A stretch of DNA of 64,000 nucleotides from Bacteroidia bacterium (GTDB lineage: Bacteria > Bacteroidota > Bacteroidia > 2-12-FULL-35-15): contig JAGVJJ010000011.1 in NCBI GenBank assembly GCA_020051175.1, forward strand, positions 1 to 64,000, given 5' to 3'. Shown in pieces: positions 1-8,871 of this stretch. Position 1 is the stretch's first letter, and each line of letters opens with the position of its first letter. The translations under genes and the position numbers were made by a program. The notes under the pieces are model-generated. The model was not told where the DNA came from. It ran no database searches and worked only from the letters and a program-made list of their open reading frames with translations.

Positions 1-1
1 C

Positions 2-667
2 ATCAGTAATGCTTCACATGAGTTAGGTACCCCTTTAACTTCCATAATAGGTGAAGCTGATGTTGCGCTTTTAAAAGAACGGAACACCGGAGAATACAAA
101 AAAGCGCTGCAAAACATACTTATTCAGGCAGAACGACTTGATCAGATTACAAAATCCCTGTTATTCCTTGCGCAAACCGGGTACAAAGGCAAAGCTATTA
201 ACTTCGAAATTGTAAGAATTGATGAAATTATCTGGGAAACCAAAACGCTGATAGACAAGCTAAATCCTGGAAATAAAATATTTCTTGATTTAAGCCTTCT
301 GCCGGAAGATCATAAAAAGCTGAAAATAAACGGAAATAAACAGCTACTTCAACTTGCCTTTGCAAATATCCTGAACAATGCCTGCAAATACTCTAATAAT
401 AAACCAGTATCAGTGCACATTGCTTCCAGCGACACAACAGTTATTGTTACTATAAAAGATCAGGGGATAGGAATCCCGGAACAGGAAATTGCATATATAT
501 ATGACCCGTTTTTCAGGGCATCCAACACAAAGTTGTATGAGGGTTACGGAATTGGGCTTCCCTTGTCAAGAAATGTCATTCATCTCCATAAAGGCCTGCT
601 TCATGTAAACTCTGCCTCAAATGAAGGCACAACCGTTCAAATACGTTTGCCAATAAAGCCTGTTTAA
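2..667 (+). CDS. Sensor histidine kinase, C-terminal part (5' end outside window)
   Basis: The reading frame is open from the first bases and ends at TAA 665-667, giving 221 residues of a two-component sensor kinase. All catalytic-core motifs are visible: the H-box ASHELGTPLTS with the phospho-accepting His at fragment residue 6, the N-box NILNNACKYS (122-131), G1 DQGIGIP (153-159), the F-box YDPFFRAS (167-174) and G2 GYGIGLPLSR (181-190). It is therefore an active-looking HisKA plus HATPase_c module. The sensor and membrane part and probably the response regulator lie upstream, outside the window. What it senses cannot be told. A universal-stress-type gene follows 83 bases downstream. Confidence 0.93.
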   Translation: MSNASHELGTPLTSIIGEADVALLKERNTGEYKKALQNILIQAERLDQITKSLLFLAQTGYKGKAINFEIVRIDEIIWETKTLIDKLNPGNKIFLDLSLLPEDHKKLKINGNKQLLQLAFANILNNACKYSNNKPVSVHIASSDTTVIVTIKDQGIGIPEQEIAYIYDPFFRASNTKLYEGYGIGLPLSRNVIHLHKGLLHVNSASNEGTTVQIRLPIKPV

Positions 668-750
668 AAAATTCTAATCACATTCTAATCCTTCTCTTAT
701 AGGGCGCTAATACTACCTGGTTAAAATTGCAGCCATAAATCTATACGATT

Positions 751-1242
751 ATGGCAAAAACAATTTTAGTCCCAACAGATTTCCATGTTGCATCGCTCAA
801 CACATTAAAACTTGTGCTTGAAAACACGCAAACAGAACAGGTTTATGTTATCCTGGTATATTCTGAATACCTAAACACCTCAATTACGGACCTGCTTTTT
901 TATTCTCCTTACAGGATTATTAACTCCAGGATTTCTAATGAATTCAACGAAGCGCTTCAAATACTAAAAAACCGGTTTAGAGGCACAATAACCGATATTA
1001 CTATCAAAGTATTTCACGAACCTAACCGGAAAATGCTAAAGAGGTTCATTGAAACACATAATGTTGAAGAAATATTCATTCCAAAAACATATAAACTTAA
1101 AACCCACAAATGCTCATTTGATTTGGTACCAATTATAAAAAACACATCACTTCCATTTTATGAAATCGAATGGGAAAGTAATCATACCCACAGTGAACAG
1201 GAGCAGTTGATCGCACTTTTTACTTCCAGCAACTATAAATAA
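751..1242 (+). CDS. Universal stress protein-like protein
   Basis: 163 residues. It opens with MAKTILVPTDFH, the first beta strand and nucleotide-site Asp (VPTDF) typical of the UspA fold, followed by an amphipathic helix and a second hydrophobic strand (VYVILVYSEYL). The usual C-terminal ATP-binding glycine motif (G-2x-G-9x-GS) is not visible, so nucleotide binding is doubtful. No signal peptide; cytoplasmic. It follows the sensor kinase on the same strand, with an unrelated membrane-protein pair after it. Family assignment is from the N-terminal half only. Confidence 0.7.
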   Translation: MAKTILVPTDFHVASLNTLKLVLENTQTEQVYVILVYSEYLNTSITDLLFYSPYRIINSRISNEFNEALQILKNRFRGTITDITIKVFHEPNRKMLKRFIETHNVEEIFIPKTYKLKTHKCSFDLVPIIKNTSLPFYEIEWESNHTHSEQEQLIALFTSSNYK

Positions 1243-1279
1243 AAAAAGATTAAACTCAAATACACATAAAGAAATCACA

Positions 1280-1747
1280 ATGAGATTATTAATAATCGTT
1301 TTGGTTCATTGTATTGTAATATTTTCAGTATATGGAACTACCCTTAATTTAAGTGTAAATCCTGAAAAACAAATACTGGGCGTATGGCAGGAAGTTGACT
1401 GGGAATATGAAAAAGTAGATTTAAATACGCCCAATAAGAAACAGATTGCAAGCAAAGTAAGAGAAGAAGTTGCTAAAAACAATGTTCTCCATACATCAGA
1501 AATATGGGAGTTTTTACCAAACAGAAAACTCAAAATCCATTTCATGGAAAAGAATAATTTAATGGCAGACTGGAAGCTAAAAGGAAGAGGACATATATTA
1601 AAATTGGAAAACGAAAACAAAACTGAATATTATGAAATTTCAGAACTTACAAATGATATACTGGTTCTTCATTTAAACATAGATATTGAAGCAAGGGGAA
1701 TTGCTAAATTAACATTTAAGAAAGTTGGGAATGCTAAGGAAATTTAG
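1280..1747 (+). CDS. Secreted lipocalin-like hypothetical protein
   Basis: 155 residues with an N-terminal signal peptide (hydrophobic residues 2-19, ending VYG). The mature part, with ILGVWQEVDWEYEK near residue 33, a central IWEFLPNRKLKIHF and alternating strands to the end, resembles the small lipocalin-like proteins of Bacteroidota that start with a 'G-x-W' strand. Its function is unknown; presumably periplasmic or surface. It overlaps the next gene by about 17 bases, so the two are probably co-transcribed. Confidence 0.65.
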   Translation: MRLLIIVLVHCIVIFSVYGTTLNLSVNPEKQILGVWQEVDWEYEKVDLNTPNKKQIASKVREEVAKNNVLHTSEIWEFLPNRKLKIHFMEKNNLMADWKLKGRGHILKLENENKTEYYEISELTNDILVLHLNIDIEARGIAKLTFKKVGNAKEI

Positions 1748-2438
1748 TAGCAGCAGATCACTGGCAGATAATATTAAACTGGGCTCGTTAACAGCATTTT
1801 CAGCCGGTATGGTTAATGTTGCTTCTTTGATCGTACTCTTTGCATTTACGTCAAATGTTACAGGGCATTTTGCAATTCTTGCTGAAGAAATAGCACGTGG
1901 CAACTGGCACCAGGCATTAATCGTTTTTGGATGGATCTTTATGTTTTTTTTTGGCAATTTCACCTCTAACAACATAATAATAAACATCAAGCACAATACT
2001 TATTTATCACATTCCATTCCTTTAATTTTAGAAATTGTATGCCTTGTATCTGTTGGCATTTATGGCGAATACCATTACCGTGAAACGCTTACCGAAACAG
2101 AACTCTTGGCTGGTGTTTTACTTTTCGCAATGGGTTTGCAAAATGGTTTAACCGCAAGCATTTCAAATTTTGCTGTAAAAACTACCCATTTAACAGGGTT
2201 AACAACAGACCTCGGTATTATTGCATCAATGCTGACGCATAAAGAATTCAGAAAGAACAAAGATTTAAAAGACAAAGCCAAACTATTAATATTCATAGCC
2301 GTATTTTATTTGACTGGAGGTATAATTTCAGGTTGTATATATTTACAGATCGGATTTAAGGTTTTTTATATGGGAAGCTTTTTCCTGATAGTAATTCTAT
2401 TCTACGATTATTCGACCCAGAATGAAAAAAACAAATGA
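1731..2438 (+). CDS. DUF1275 (YoaK) family membrane protein
   Basis: 235 residues from ATG 1731 (a TTG at 1725 in the same frame is the alternative start). Five to six hydrophobic segments are visible. The N-terminal stretch SAGMVNVASLIVLFAFTSNVTGH is the conserved DUF1275 start, where the first helix is followed by the 'TSNVTG' signature; the later QNGLTASISNF and TTHLTGLTTDLG are the second conserved block. The family sits in the inner membrane and its substrate is not known. It is translationally coupled to the preceding lipocalin-like gene by overlap. It is followed by about 200 bases with no gene before the convergent ROK kinase. Confidence 0.85.
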   Translation: MLRKFSSSRSLADNIKLGSLTAFSAGMVNVASLIVLFAFTSNVTGHFAILAEEIARGNWHQALIVFGWIFMFFFGNFTSNNIIINIKHNTYLSHSIPLILEIVCLVSVGIYGEYHYRETLTETELLAGVLLFAMGLQNGLTASISNFAVKTTHLTGLTTDLGIIASMLTHKEFRKNKDLKDKAKLLIFIAVFYLTGGIISGCIYLQIGFKVFYMGSFFLIVILFYDYSTQNEKNK

Positions 2439-2636
2439 GAAGGAAATTAATTGCGTGTCAATGATTTGGGGCTTTCAAATTACAAGTATCTGTATTTGAG
2501 ACCTGAAAAATAAGGCCGCAAACATAACTCTTTGTGTTCTTTTGTATTGCAATCGTTATTATTTCAGATATTATCTGAACCCGAATTACGACCGGAGAGG
2601 ATAGAAACTTAATATGTAAAATAAATACGGCCAGCT

Positions 2637-3587
2637 TTAGTGGCCATCATCCTTCCAAATCAACGATGCTGCGCCTAAAATTGCAGCATCGTTCTCCGGA
2701 AGTTTTGAGGGAAGGATTTTGATTTTGTTTTTATAGATAGGTAACAAATTACGCTCAAAGCTTTCAATGGTCGGCTTAAAAATAAAATCACCGGATAAAG
2801 CCAGGCCACCAAAAAGAAAAATAGCCTCCGGACTGGTATAAGCAACACTGTTCGCAAGCGCAAGCCCAAGGATATCACCAGTATAGTTAAACGCTTCAAT
2901 CGCTGTCTTATCGCCACCCACAGCCTTATTATAAATATATCTTGCATCGGCTCCCATCCCCACATTCACCTTTTCATGTTGCCCAATAAGTAAGTCGGAA
3001 TAAGTACGCTTGATCCCTGTAGCAGAACAATACGTTTCAAGACAACCCTTTCTTCCGCAACCACATTGTCTGCCATCCGGGAACATAATAACATGTCCAA
3101 GTTCGCCTGCAAAGCTATCGTGGCCATAAACCATTTCACCATTCACCACAATACCGCTTCCCAGGCCGGTTCCCAGGGTAATGAAAATAAAATCTTTCAT
3201 TCCTCTGGCGCCACCAAATATCATTTCGCCTATTGCAGCGGCATTAGCATCATTTGTCAGCAGTGCTTTACAATCCAATCGCTCGGAAAAAAGCTTTGCC
3301 AGGGGAACAATACCTTTCCATTTCAGATTGGGAGCAAACTCAATGGTCCCTTTAAAAAAATTACCATTGGGTGCGCCTATGCCAATACCTTTCAATTCAT
3401 ATTTACCAGCAAATGGTTCAAATGCCTTTTTTATGTGCTCGCAAACGACTGCCACCAAATCCTCCGGAATAGGAAAATGCTCTGTGGCAATAGTTTCTTT
3501 GAATAAGATAGTGCCCCTTGCATCTACAAGGCCAAATGTGGTATTGGTACCACCAATATCAATGCCCGCTACCAGCTGTTGAGTCAT
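2637..3587 (-). CDS. ROK family sugar kinase (glucokinase type)
   Basis: 316 residues from ATG 3587 (a TTG six bases upstream is less likely). ATP-site motif GIDIGGTNTT is at residues 8-17, the catalytic Asp lies in NDANAA (Asp113), and the sugar/zinc block GELGHV followed by CGCGRKGCLETYC gives His165, Cys175, Cys177 and Cys182, the ROK zinc ligands. It should phosphorylate glucose or a related hexose or amino sugar in the cytoplasm. It overlaps the end of the upstream sugar permease by 29 bases, so the pair imports and traps one sugar. The exact sugar cannot be read from sequence; absence of a HTH domain argues for an enzyme rather than a NagC-type repressor. Confidence 0.9.
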   Translation of the reverse strand: MTQQLVAGIDIGGTNTTFGLVDARGTILFKETIATEHFPIPEDLVAVVCEHIKKAFEPFAGKYELKGIGIGAPNGNFFKGTIEFAPNLKWKGIVPLAKLFSERLDCKALLTNDANAAAIGEMIFGGARGMKDFIFITLGTGLGSGIVVNGEMVYGHDSFAGELGHVIMFPDGRQCGCGRKGCLETYCSATGIKRTYSDLLIGQHEKVNVGMGADARYIYNKAVGGDKTAIEAFNYTGDILGLALANSVAYTSPEAIFLFGGLALSGDFIFKPTIESFERNLLPIYKNKIKILPSKLPENDAAILGAASLIWKDDGH

Positions 3588-5007
3588 AGTCAATTCCCTG
3601 AGATTTTAATAATGAACTTACTTTCCAGGCATAAAACGCAAGGTACGCGAAGCACACTACCCCCACGAGGTAACTCCATTGAATACCCAGTAACGCATCA
3701 TCTGCAAGAACACCCTGAAGGAGGCTGATAAATCCACCACCCATAATCATCATAATAAGCAGGCTGGAACCTTCGTTTGTATGTTTTCCTAAACCTGCAA
3801 TAGCCAATGTAAAGATACAAGGCCATAAAGTGCTGCAAAACAAGCCTACACTTGTAAAAGCATATACGCTCAGCATGCCGGACGAAAACATTCCTATGAA
3901 GAGTGCTATAATTCCAAGAGAAGAAAACAACAGCAGCTGACGTGCAGGATTTCCTTTACTTGCAATGTCAGCAGCAATCAACGCAAGAATTACAAAAGCA
4001 TATACATAAAAAGGCGTAACATCATGACCCGCAAGTTTGTTTACAAACAAAAAGACTCCGAAAGCAATATAAGGAACTAAAAAATTCAGAATTGTTTTAA
4101 TACCTCCTTTAAACGAAAAGGCGCCAACCGAAGCGGCCCATCGACCAATCATCAAACTGGCCCAGTATAAAGAAACAAAAGGTGCTACCCTGTCTGTTGA
4201 TGTACCTACGTGCTGCTTCATAAATTCAGGCAGGTTACTCACGGTAGAAACCTCTACCCCCACATAAACAAAAATTGCAATCATTCCCATTACGAGCTGA
4301 GGATATTTGAATGCGCTTACTTTGTCAGCAACTACAGGTATATCCGATTTATCATCGTCACTTACCGAATGAATCTTATTTGGAATAGATGAAAATTTAA
4401 AAATTACTGCTACAATAATAAAAGCTGCACCAAGAATAAGATAAGGAGTTTTAATACTTTCAATACTTGCCGAAGAACTGCTTGCTGCGATGGAACCGAA
4501 AATTGCGAAGCTCACTAATATCGGGCCGATTGTTGTTCCAAGGTTATTAATACCGCCAGCCATACTTAAACGCTGGGCACCTTTTCTCGGATCGCCAATT
4601 ACTATAGCTAAAGGGTTAGCGGCAGTTTGCTGCAATGAAAAACCTAAACCAACAACAAACAGACCTGATATCATTAACGGGAAAGAAGCCGTTTGTGCTG
4701 CAGGATAAAACAATAAAGTACCAATTGCTGAAATAACGAGGCCCAGTGAAATGCCATTTTTATATCCTATTCTGTTCAGAATATCACCACCACTGAATTT
4801 GGAAACAAAATAATAAATGAGTGAACCTACCGTATAAGCAACATAAAATGCAAACGATATCATTTGCGATTGCCACTGTTCAAGATTAAGCTTTTCCTTA
4901 AAAACCGGGATTAATATATCATTACTGGCAGCAACAAATCCCCAGAAAAAAAACACGGAGACAAGTGTAACTATGGCGGCTGGTTTTGTTGAATTCGAAT
5001 TTTCCAT
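3559..5007 (-). CDS. Sugar MFS transporter, FucP/GluP type
   Basis: 482 residues with about twelve hydrophobic helices. The start (VSVFFFWGFVAASNDILIP), the LQQTAANPLAIVIGDP block around residue 125 and INNLGTTIGP are hallmarks of the fucose-glucose-galactose:H+ symporter family. The family's usual length is 410-440, and the extra residues sit in the cytoplasmic loop near 210-225 (SDDDKSDIP). It works in the inner membrane as a proton-coupled hexose importer. It is the first gene of a two-gene operon with the overlapping ROK kinase. Substrate (glucose, galactose or fucose) not determined. Confidence 0.9.
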   Translation of the reverse strand: MENSNSTKPAAIVTLVSVFFFWGFVAASNDILIPVFKEKLNLEQWQSQMISFAFYVAYTVGSLIYYFVSKFSGGDILNRIGYKNGISLGLVISAIGTLLFYPAAQTASFPLMISGLFVVGLGFSLQQTAANPLAIVIGDPRKGAQRLSMAGGINNLGTTIGPILVSFAIFGSIAASSSSASIESIKTPYLILGAAFIIVAVIFKFSSIPNKIHSVSDDDKSDIPVVADKVSAFKYPQLVMGMIAIFVYVGVEVSTVSNLPEFMKQHVGTSTDRVAPFVSLYWASLMIGRWAASVGAFSFKGGIKTILNFLVPYIAFGVFLFVNKLAGHDVTPFYVYAFVILALIAADIASKGNPARQLLLFSSLGIIALFIGMFSSGMLSVYAFTSVGLFCSTLWPCIFTLAIAGLGKHTNEGSSLLIMMIMGGGFISLLQGVLADDALLGIQWSYLVGVVCFAYLAFYAWKVSSLLKSQGIDYDSTAGSGH

Positions 5008-5118
5008 TTGGATGAAGGATTATTTTTTATCGAAAATAGAACATTTACTTTTGGGCCAGAAGATGCTGTTAAATTCTTATTAATAATCAATTGTTAATTA
5101 AGCCCTTGTGACCTGTCA

Positions 5119-5165
5119 TTCCACATTTTTGAACCGTGGAACATTTTTTCACAACACGTGTTCCA
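5119..5165. promoter_or_regulatory. Three TTCCAC/GTGGAA half-sites in a divergent intergenic region
   Basis: Between the divergent permease and ferredoxin genes the sequence carries TTCCAC (5119-5124), GTGGAACA (5136-5143) and TGTTCCAC (5158-5165), i.e. two overlapping inverted repeats. The last two form a stem of eight pairs. They could be operator half-sites or a terminator-like hairpin; no regulator is identified. Confidence 0.35.
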
Positions 5166-5202
5166 CAGAAGGTTCTGTTAAGGAACTCAGGGAACTTATT
5201 CG

Positions 5203-5210
5203 TAACTTTG
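5203..5210 (+). promoter_or_regulatory. Bacteroidota -7 box (TAACTTTG)
   Basis: TAACTTTG fits the TAnnTTTG -7 consensus of the Bacteroidota housekeeping sigma factor and lies 14 bases upstream of the ferredoxin-like gene at 5225. The -33 element is not clear. Confidence 0.5.
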
Positions 5211-5224
5211 TCTAAAAACCCAAC

Positions 5225-5554
5225 ATGGTATACGACAAACATATATTTATCTGCGTGAATCAACGTGCTGCAGGAGCTGCCCGAAGAAGCTGTGGTGAAG
5301 CGCATGGGATGGAACTGGTGGATGCTTTTAAAAAGAAGCTAAAAGAACTGAACCTGCCCATTAAACTTAGGGCACAAAAAGCCGGCTGTCTGGATATTTG
5401 TGATTATGGCCCAACATTGGTTGTGTATCCTGAAGGCGTTTTTTATGTGGGTGTACAGTTGAGTGATGTGGACGAGATTATTAATGAACATATTATAAAT
5501 AACAGACCTGTTGAAAGGCTAAGACTGGAAGTGGTGAGGGAGCAGAAAAAATAA
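5225..5554 (+). CDS. Thioredoxin-like [2Fe-2S] ferredoxin
   Basis: 109 residues. The cysteine pattern IFICVNQR...RRSCG in the first 25 residues and GCLDICDYGPTLVVYPEG near residues 54-72 is that of the thioredoxin-like [2Fe-2S] ferredoxins (also seen as the C-terminal domain of NuoE). Cys10, Cys23, Cys55 and Cys59 would bind the cluster. It is a small cytoplasmic electron carrier whose partner is unknown. A TAACTTTG promoter box lies just upstream, and it is followed at 5 bases by a second small gene, forming an operon. Confidence 0.85.
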   Translation: MVYDKHIFICVNQRAAGAARRSCGEAHGMELVDAFKKKLKELNLPIKLRAQKAGCLDICDYGPTLVVYPEGVFYVGVQLSDVDEIINEHIINNRPVERLRLEVVREQKK

Positions 5555-5559
5555 TAAGA

Positions 5560-5916
5560 ATGAACCTCAGCAACATTTCCCAATATTTTAATCACCTGGA
5601 TTTGATCAAAGCTACTGCTGATCAGATTATAAAGGACTTTGATATGTTTGGGCTCGAAATAAAATTTTCAGGAAACGCTTACAATGCCTACGAAGAACTG
5701 TTTGAGCAAATTGAACCCCATATTGACCAGCTCCTTAACTCCAACCGGCAAAAATTCATGGGCATCCTCTACCGAATTGACCTTAGCGATGAGCAGGTAA
5801 AAATTGCAGTAAACAATAATTCCAGTGAACCATTTTCCGCCATTATCAGCGATTTGATTATAAAGAGGGAGCTGCAAAAAGTGGTTATCAGAAACCAGTA
5901 TAAAAAGCGCGATTAA
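5560..5916 (+). CDS. Conserved hypothetical protein
   Basis: 118 residues, soluble, no signal peptide, mostly helical by appearance. I do not recognise a named domain. It starts 5 bases after the ferredoxin gene, so the two are likely co-transcribed. Pattern of residues (FDMFGLEIKFSGNAYNAYEEL and FMGILYRIDLSDEQV) resembles short conserved Bacteroidota proteins of unknown function. It precedes sucA with a separate promoter box in between. Confidence 0.7.
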   Translation: MNLSNISQYFNHLDLIKATADQIIKDFDMFGLEIKFSGNAYNAYEELFEQIEPHIDQLLNSNRQKFMGILYRIDLSDEQVKIAVNNNSSEPFSAIISDLIIKRELQKVVIRNQYKKRD

Positions 5917-6034
5917 AACCTCTCCCACGAAGGCACGATTAATCCCGACAACCAGCTGATTATCACCCCTTAATATACAAAAACAGACTTGGCATCCCTT
6001 TTTTAAGTTTCCCGGTAATTCAATTAAAAAACCG

Positions 6035-6042
6035 TAACTTTG
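6035..6042 (+). promoter_or_regulatory. Bacteroidota -7 box upstream of sucA
   Basis: TAACTTTG matches TAnnTTTG and lies 28 bases upstream of the sucA ATG at 6071, the usual spacing for promoters with a short 5' leader in this phylum. Confidence 0.55.
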
Positions 6043-6070
6043 TAGTCTTATAATATAGCGAGAGAGCATT

Positions 6071-8794
6071 ATGGATAAATTTTCATACCTGGGAAATGCG
6101 GACATATCTTCAATAGAAAATATGTTCCAGAGTTATTTGAAAGACAATACTTCGGTTGACAGCAGCTGGCAAAAATTCTTTGAAGGCTTCGAATTTGCAC
6201 GTAAAAACTACGAGGACAGCGGGGAAATACCACAAAACGTAAAAAAGGAATTTGATGTCATTAACCTTATTAACGGTTACAGGACACGGGGGCATTTATT
6301 CACTCAAACCAACCCGGTGCGTGAGCGCAGAAAATATGCCCCAACACTGGATATTGAAAATTTCGGGCTTAGCGAAGCTGACCTGGAAACAGTTTTCCAA
6401 GCCGGGGGCCAGCTGGGCATAGGCCCTGCAAAGTTAAAGGACATCGTAGCCTTTTTAAAGCAAACCTATTGTCAGTCAATTGGTGCCGAATATGCCTACA
6501 TCCGTATTCCAAAAATAAACGAGTGGCTCCGGAATAAGATGGAATCGGTAAAAAACACACCGAACTTTTCTAAAGACGAGAAATTAAGCATTCTGAAGAA
6601 GCTCAACCAGGCCGTAGGATTTGAGAATTTTTTACATACCAAGTTTGTAGGCCAGAAACGGTTTTCATTAGAAGGTGCTGAAGCTACAATCCCTGCCTTA
6701 AACGCTATTTGCGAAAAAGGAGCCGATATGGGTATCAAAGATTTTGTGATTGGTATGGCTCACCGCGGAAGGTTGAATATACTCACCAATATTTTAGATA
6801 AACGTTACCAGGACGTTTTTTCTGAATTTGAAGGTTATGCCTCTGATGACGCTCAGTTTGATGGTGATGTAAAATATCACATGGGTTACTCCTGCGATAA
6901 AACAAGCAAAAACGGAAATACATTTCATATAAGCCTCACCCCGAACCCTTCTCACCTTGAAGCGGTTGACCCGGTTGTTGAAGGGATTGCACGTGCCAAA
7001 ATTGATAACTTCCACAACGGGGATATCAAAAAAGTATGTCCGATTTTAATTCACGGAGATGCAGCGCTTGCCGGACAAGGCATTGTGTATGAAGTGATCC
7101 AGATGAGCCAGCTGGAAGGTTATAAAACGGGAGGTACGATACATCTTGTAATCAATAACCAGGTTGGATTTACAACCAACTACCTGGATGGCCGTTCAAG
7201 TACATATTGCACGGACATCGCAAAAGTAGTGCTATCCCCTGTTTTCCACGTAAATGGAGACGATGTGGAAGCACTTGTGCATACGGTACAGCTTGCGATG
7301 GAATTCCGCCAGGAGTTTCATCGTGATGTATTTATCGATATTTTATGCTACCGTAAACATGGCCACAACGAAGGTGATGAGCCCCGGTTTACACAGCCGA
7401 TTTTATATAAAGCCATTGCAGCGCATCCAAATCCGAGGGAGATATATGTTGAACAACTGGTTGCCCAGGGCGTGATAGAAAAAGGAGATGCCAAGCAGCT
7501 TGAAAAAGAATTTAAAGAGGTGCTTCAATCCAAACTTGATGAAGCAAAGAAAGAAGGAAAGACAAAAATCACTTCATTCTTAACAAGTCAATGGACAGGA
7601 TTAAAAATGGCTGGTCCTGACGCATTCGACAAGTCACCGGATACGGCTGTAACAAAAGCAGCCTTCTCTGGTATTGCAAAAAAAATAGCGCAACTGCCAG
7701 CCGATCGAAAATTCTTTAACAAAACCCAAAAGCTGTTTGAAGACCGCAGCGCCATGATTGCCAATGACAATTATGACTGGGCTATGGGCGAACTGATGGC
7801 TTATGCCAGCCTGATGGATGAAGGGCACAATATTCGCTTTAGCGGACAGGATGTGGAACGCGGAACTTTCTCGCACCGCCATGCAGTGGTGAAGGTTGAA
7901 GATTCTGAAGAAGAATATACACCCCTTAACAATATTGACACAAAAGGCAGGCTGAGCATTTTTAACTCACATCTTTCTGAATACGGTGTACTTGGCTTTG
8001 AATTGGGATATGCACTTACTGCCCCGAACGACCTTGTTATCTGGGAAGCACAGTTTGGTGATTTCTTTAATGGTGCACAAATTATCATTGACCAGTTTAT
8101 TACTTCCGCTGAATACAAGTGGCGAAGGATGAATGGACTGGTAATGCTTTTGCCTCATGGTTATGAAGGCATGGGCCCGGAACACTCAAGTGCTCGTATG
8201 GAGCGCTTTTTACAGCAATGTGCTGAAAACAATATGCAAATTGTGAACTGTACTACACCGGCAAACCAGTTCCATGTATTGCGCAGACAGCTAAAACGTG
8301 AATTCCGCAAACCGTTGATATGCTTTACACCTAAAAAGCTGTTGCGCTACCCAAGTTGTGTATCATCTTTAAAAGATTTCACAACAGGTGGTTTCCAGGA
8401 GGTAATTGATGATGCAACAGCAAATGTAAAATCAGTAAAACGCATTGCTTTCTGCACCGGCAAAATATATTACGATTTGATTGAGGCAAAAGAAAAAGAA
8501 AACAATACCGATTTGGCAATTGTTCGTCTGGAGCAATTATACCCGATACCTAAAAACCAGTTGCAGGAAATTGTTTCCAAATATAAAAATGCAAGCGAAT
8601 ACCTTTGGGTACAGGAAGAGCCGGAAAACATGGGCGCTTGGTCTTACGTTTTGCGCGCTTTCAGGAAAGTGAATTTAAAGTACATTGGCCGTCCGGAAAC
8701 GGCAAGTCCCGCAACCGGCTATGGCAAGCTGCATGCACAGCAGCAACAGAATATAATTGACAAAGTATTTCAAAAACAATTAGCGGTTAAATAA
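6071..8794 (+). CDS. sucA: 2-oxoglutarate dehydrogenase E1 component
   Basis: 907 residues, close to the 930 usual for SucA. It decarboxylates 2-oxoglutarate with thiamine diphosphate and passes the succinyl group to the E2 lipoyl arm in the TCA cycle. Visible signatures: the N-terminal E2-docking start (YLGNADISSIENMFQSY), GMAHRGRLNILTN near residue 225, HGDAALAGQGIVYE near 325 (ThDP/substrate site), HGHNEGDEP near 433, and the transketolase-like C-terminal half with GPEHSSARMERFLQ near 705 and TGKIYYDL. It is followed by sucB after a 77-base gap; together they form the sucAB operon. E3 (lpd) is not in the window. Confidence 0.97.
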   Translation: MDKFSYLGNADISSIENMFQSYLKDNTSVDSSWQKFFEGFEFARKNYEDSGEIPQNVKKEFDVINLINGYRTRGHLFTQTNPVRERRKYAPTLDIENFGLSEADLETVFQAGGQLGIGPAKLKDIVAFLKQTYCQSIGAEYAYIRIPKINEWLRNKMESVKNTPNFSKDEKLSILKKLNQAVGFENFLHTKFVGQKRFSLEGAEATIPALNAICEKGADMGIKDFVIGMAHRGRLNILTNILDKRYQDVFSEFEGYASDDAQFDGDVKYHMGYSCDKTSKNGNTFHISLTPNPSHLEAVDPVVEGIARAKIDNFHNGDIKKVCPILIHGDAALAGQGIVYEVIQMSQLEGYKTGGTIHLVINNQVGFTTNYLDGRSSTYCTDIAKVVLSPVFHVNGDDVEALVHTVQLAMEFRQEFHRDVFIDILCYRKHGHNEGDEPRFTQPILYKAIAAHPNPREIYVEQLVAQGVIEKGDAKQLEKEFKEVLQSKLDEAKKEGKTKITSFLTSQWTGLKMAGPDAFDKSPDTAVTKAAFSGIAKKIAQLPADRKFFNKTQKLFEDRSAMIANDNYDWAMGELMAYASLMDEGHNIRFSGQDVERGTFSHRHAVVKVEDSEEEYTPLNNIDTKGRLSIFNSHLSEYGVLGFELGYALTAPNDLVIWEAQFGDFFNGAQIIIDQFITSAEYKWRRMNGLVMLLPHGYEGMGPEHSSARMERFLQQCAENNMQIVNCTTPANQFHVLRRQLKREFRKPLICFTPKKLLRYPSCVSSLKDFTTGGFQEVIDDATANVKSVKRIAFCTGKIYYDLIEAKEKENNTDLAIVRLEQLYPIPKNQLQEIVSKYKNASEYLWVQEEPENMGAWSYVLRAFRKVNLKYIGRPETASPATGYGKLHAQQQQNIIDKVFQKQLAVK

Positions 8795-8816
8795 TTTTTA
8801 GATTTATTGATTTGTA

Positions 8817-8858
8817 GAATTTTAGAGTTAAATCTGCAAATCCACAATTCTAAAATTC
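8817..8858 (+). repeat. Inverted repeat in the sucA-sucB spacer
   Basis: GAATTTTAGA (8817-8826) and TCTAAAATTC (8849-8858) form a ten-pair A/T-rich stem with a 22-base loop between the two dehydrogenase genes. No T-run follows, so it is more likely an mRNA stability or processing element than a terminator. Confidence 0.4.
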
Positions 8859-8871
8859 AACAATTTAAAAT

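Noticed and set aside
6110..8185. Several long reverse-strand frames inside sucA
   Set aside because: They lie antisense to an excellent SucA match and have no domain of their own.
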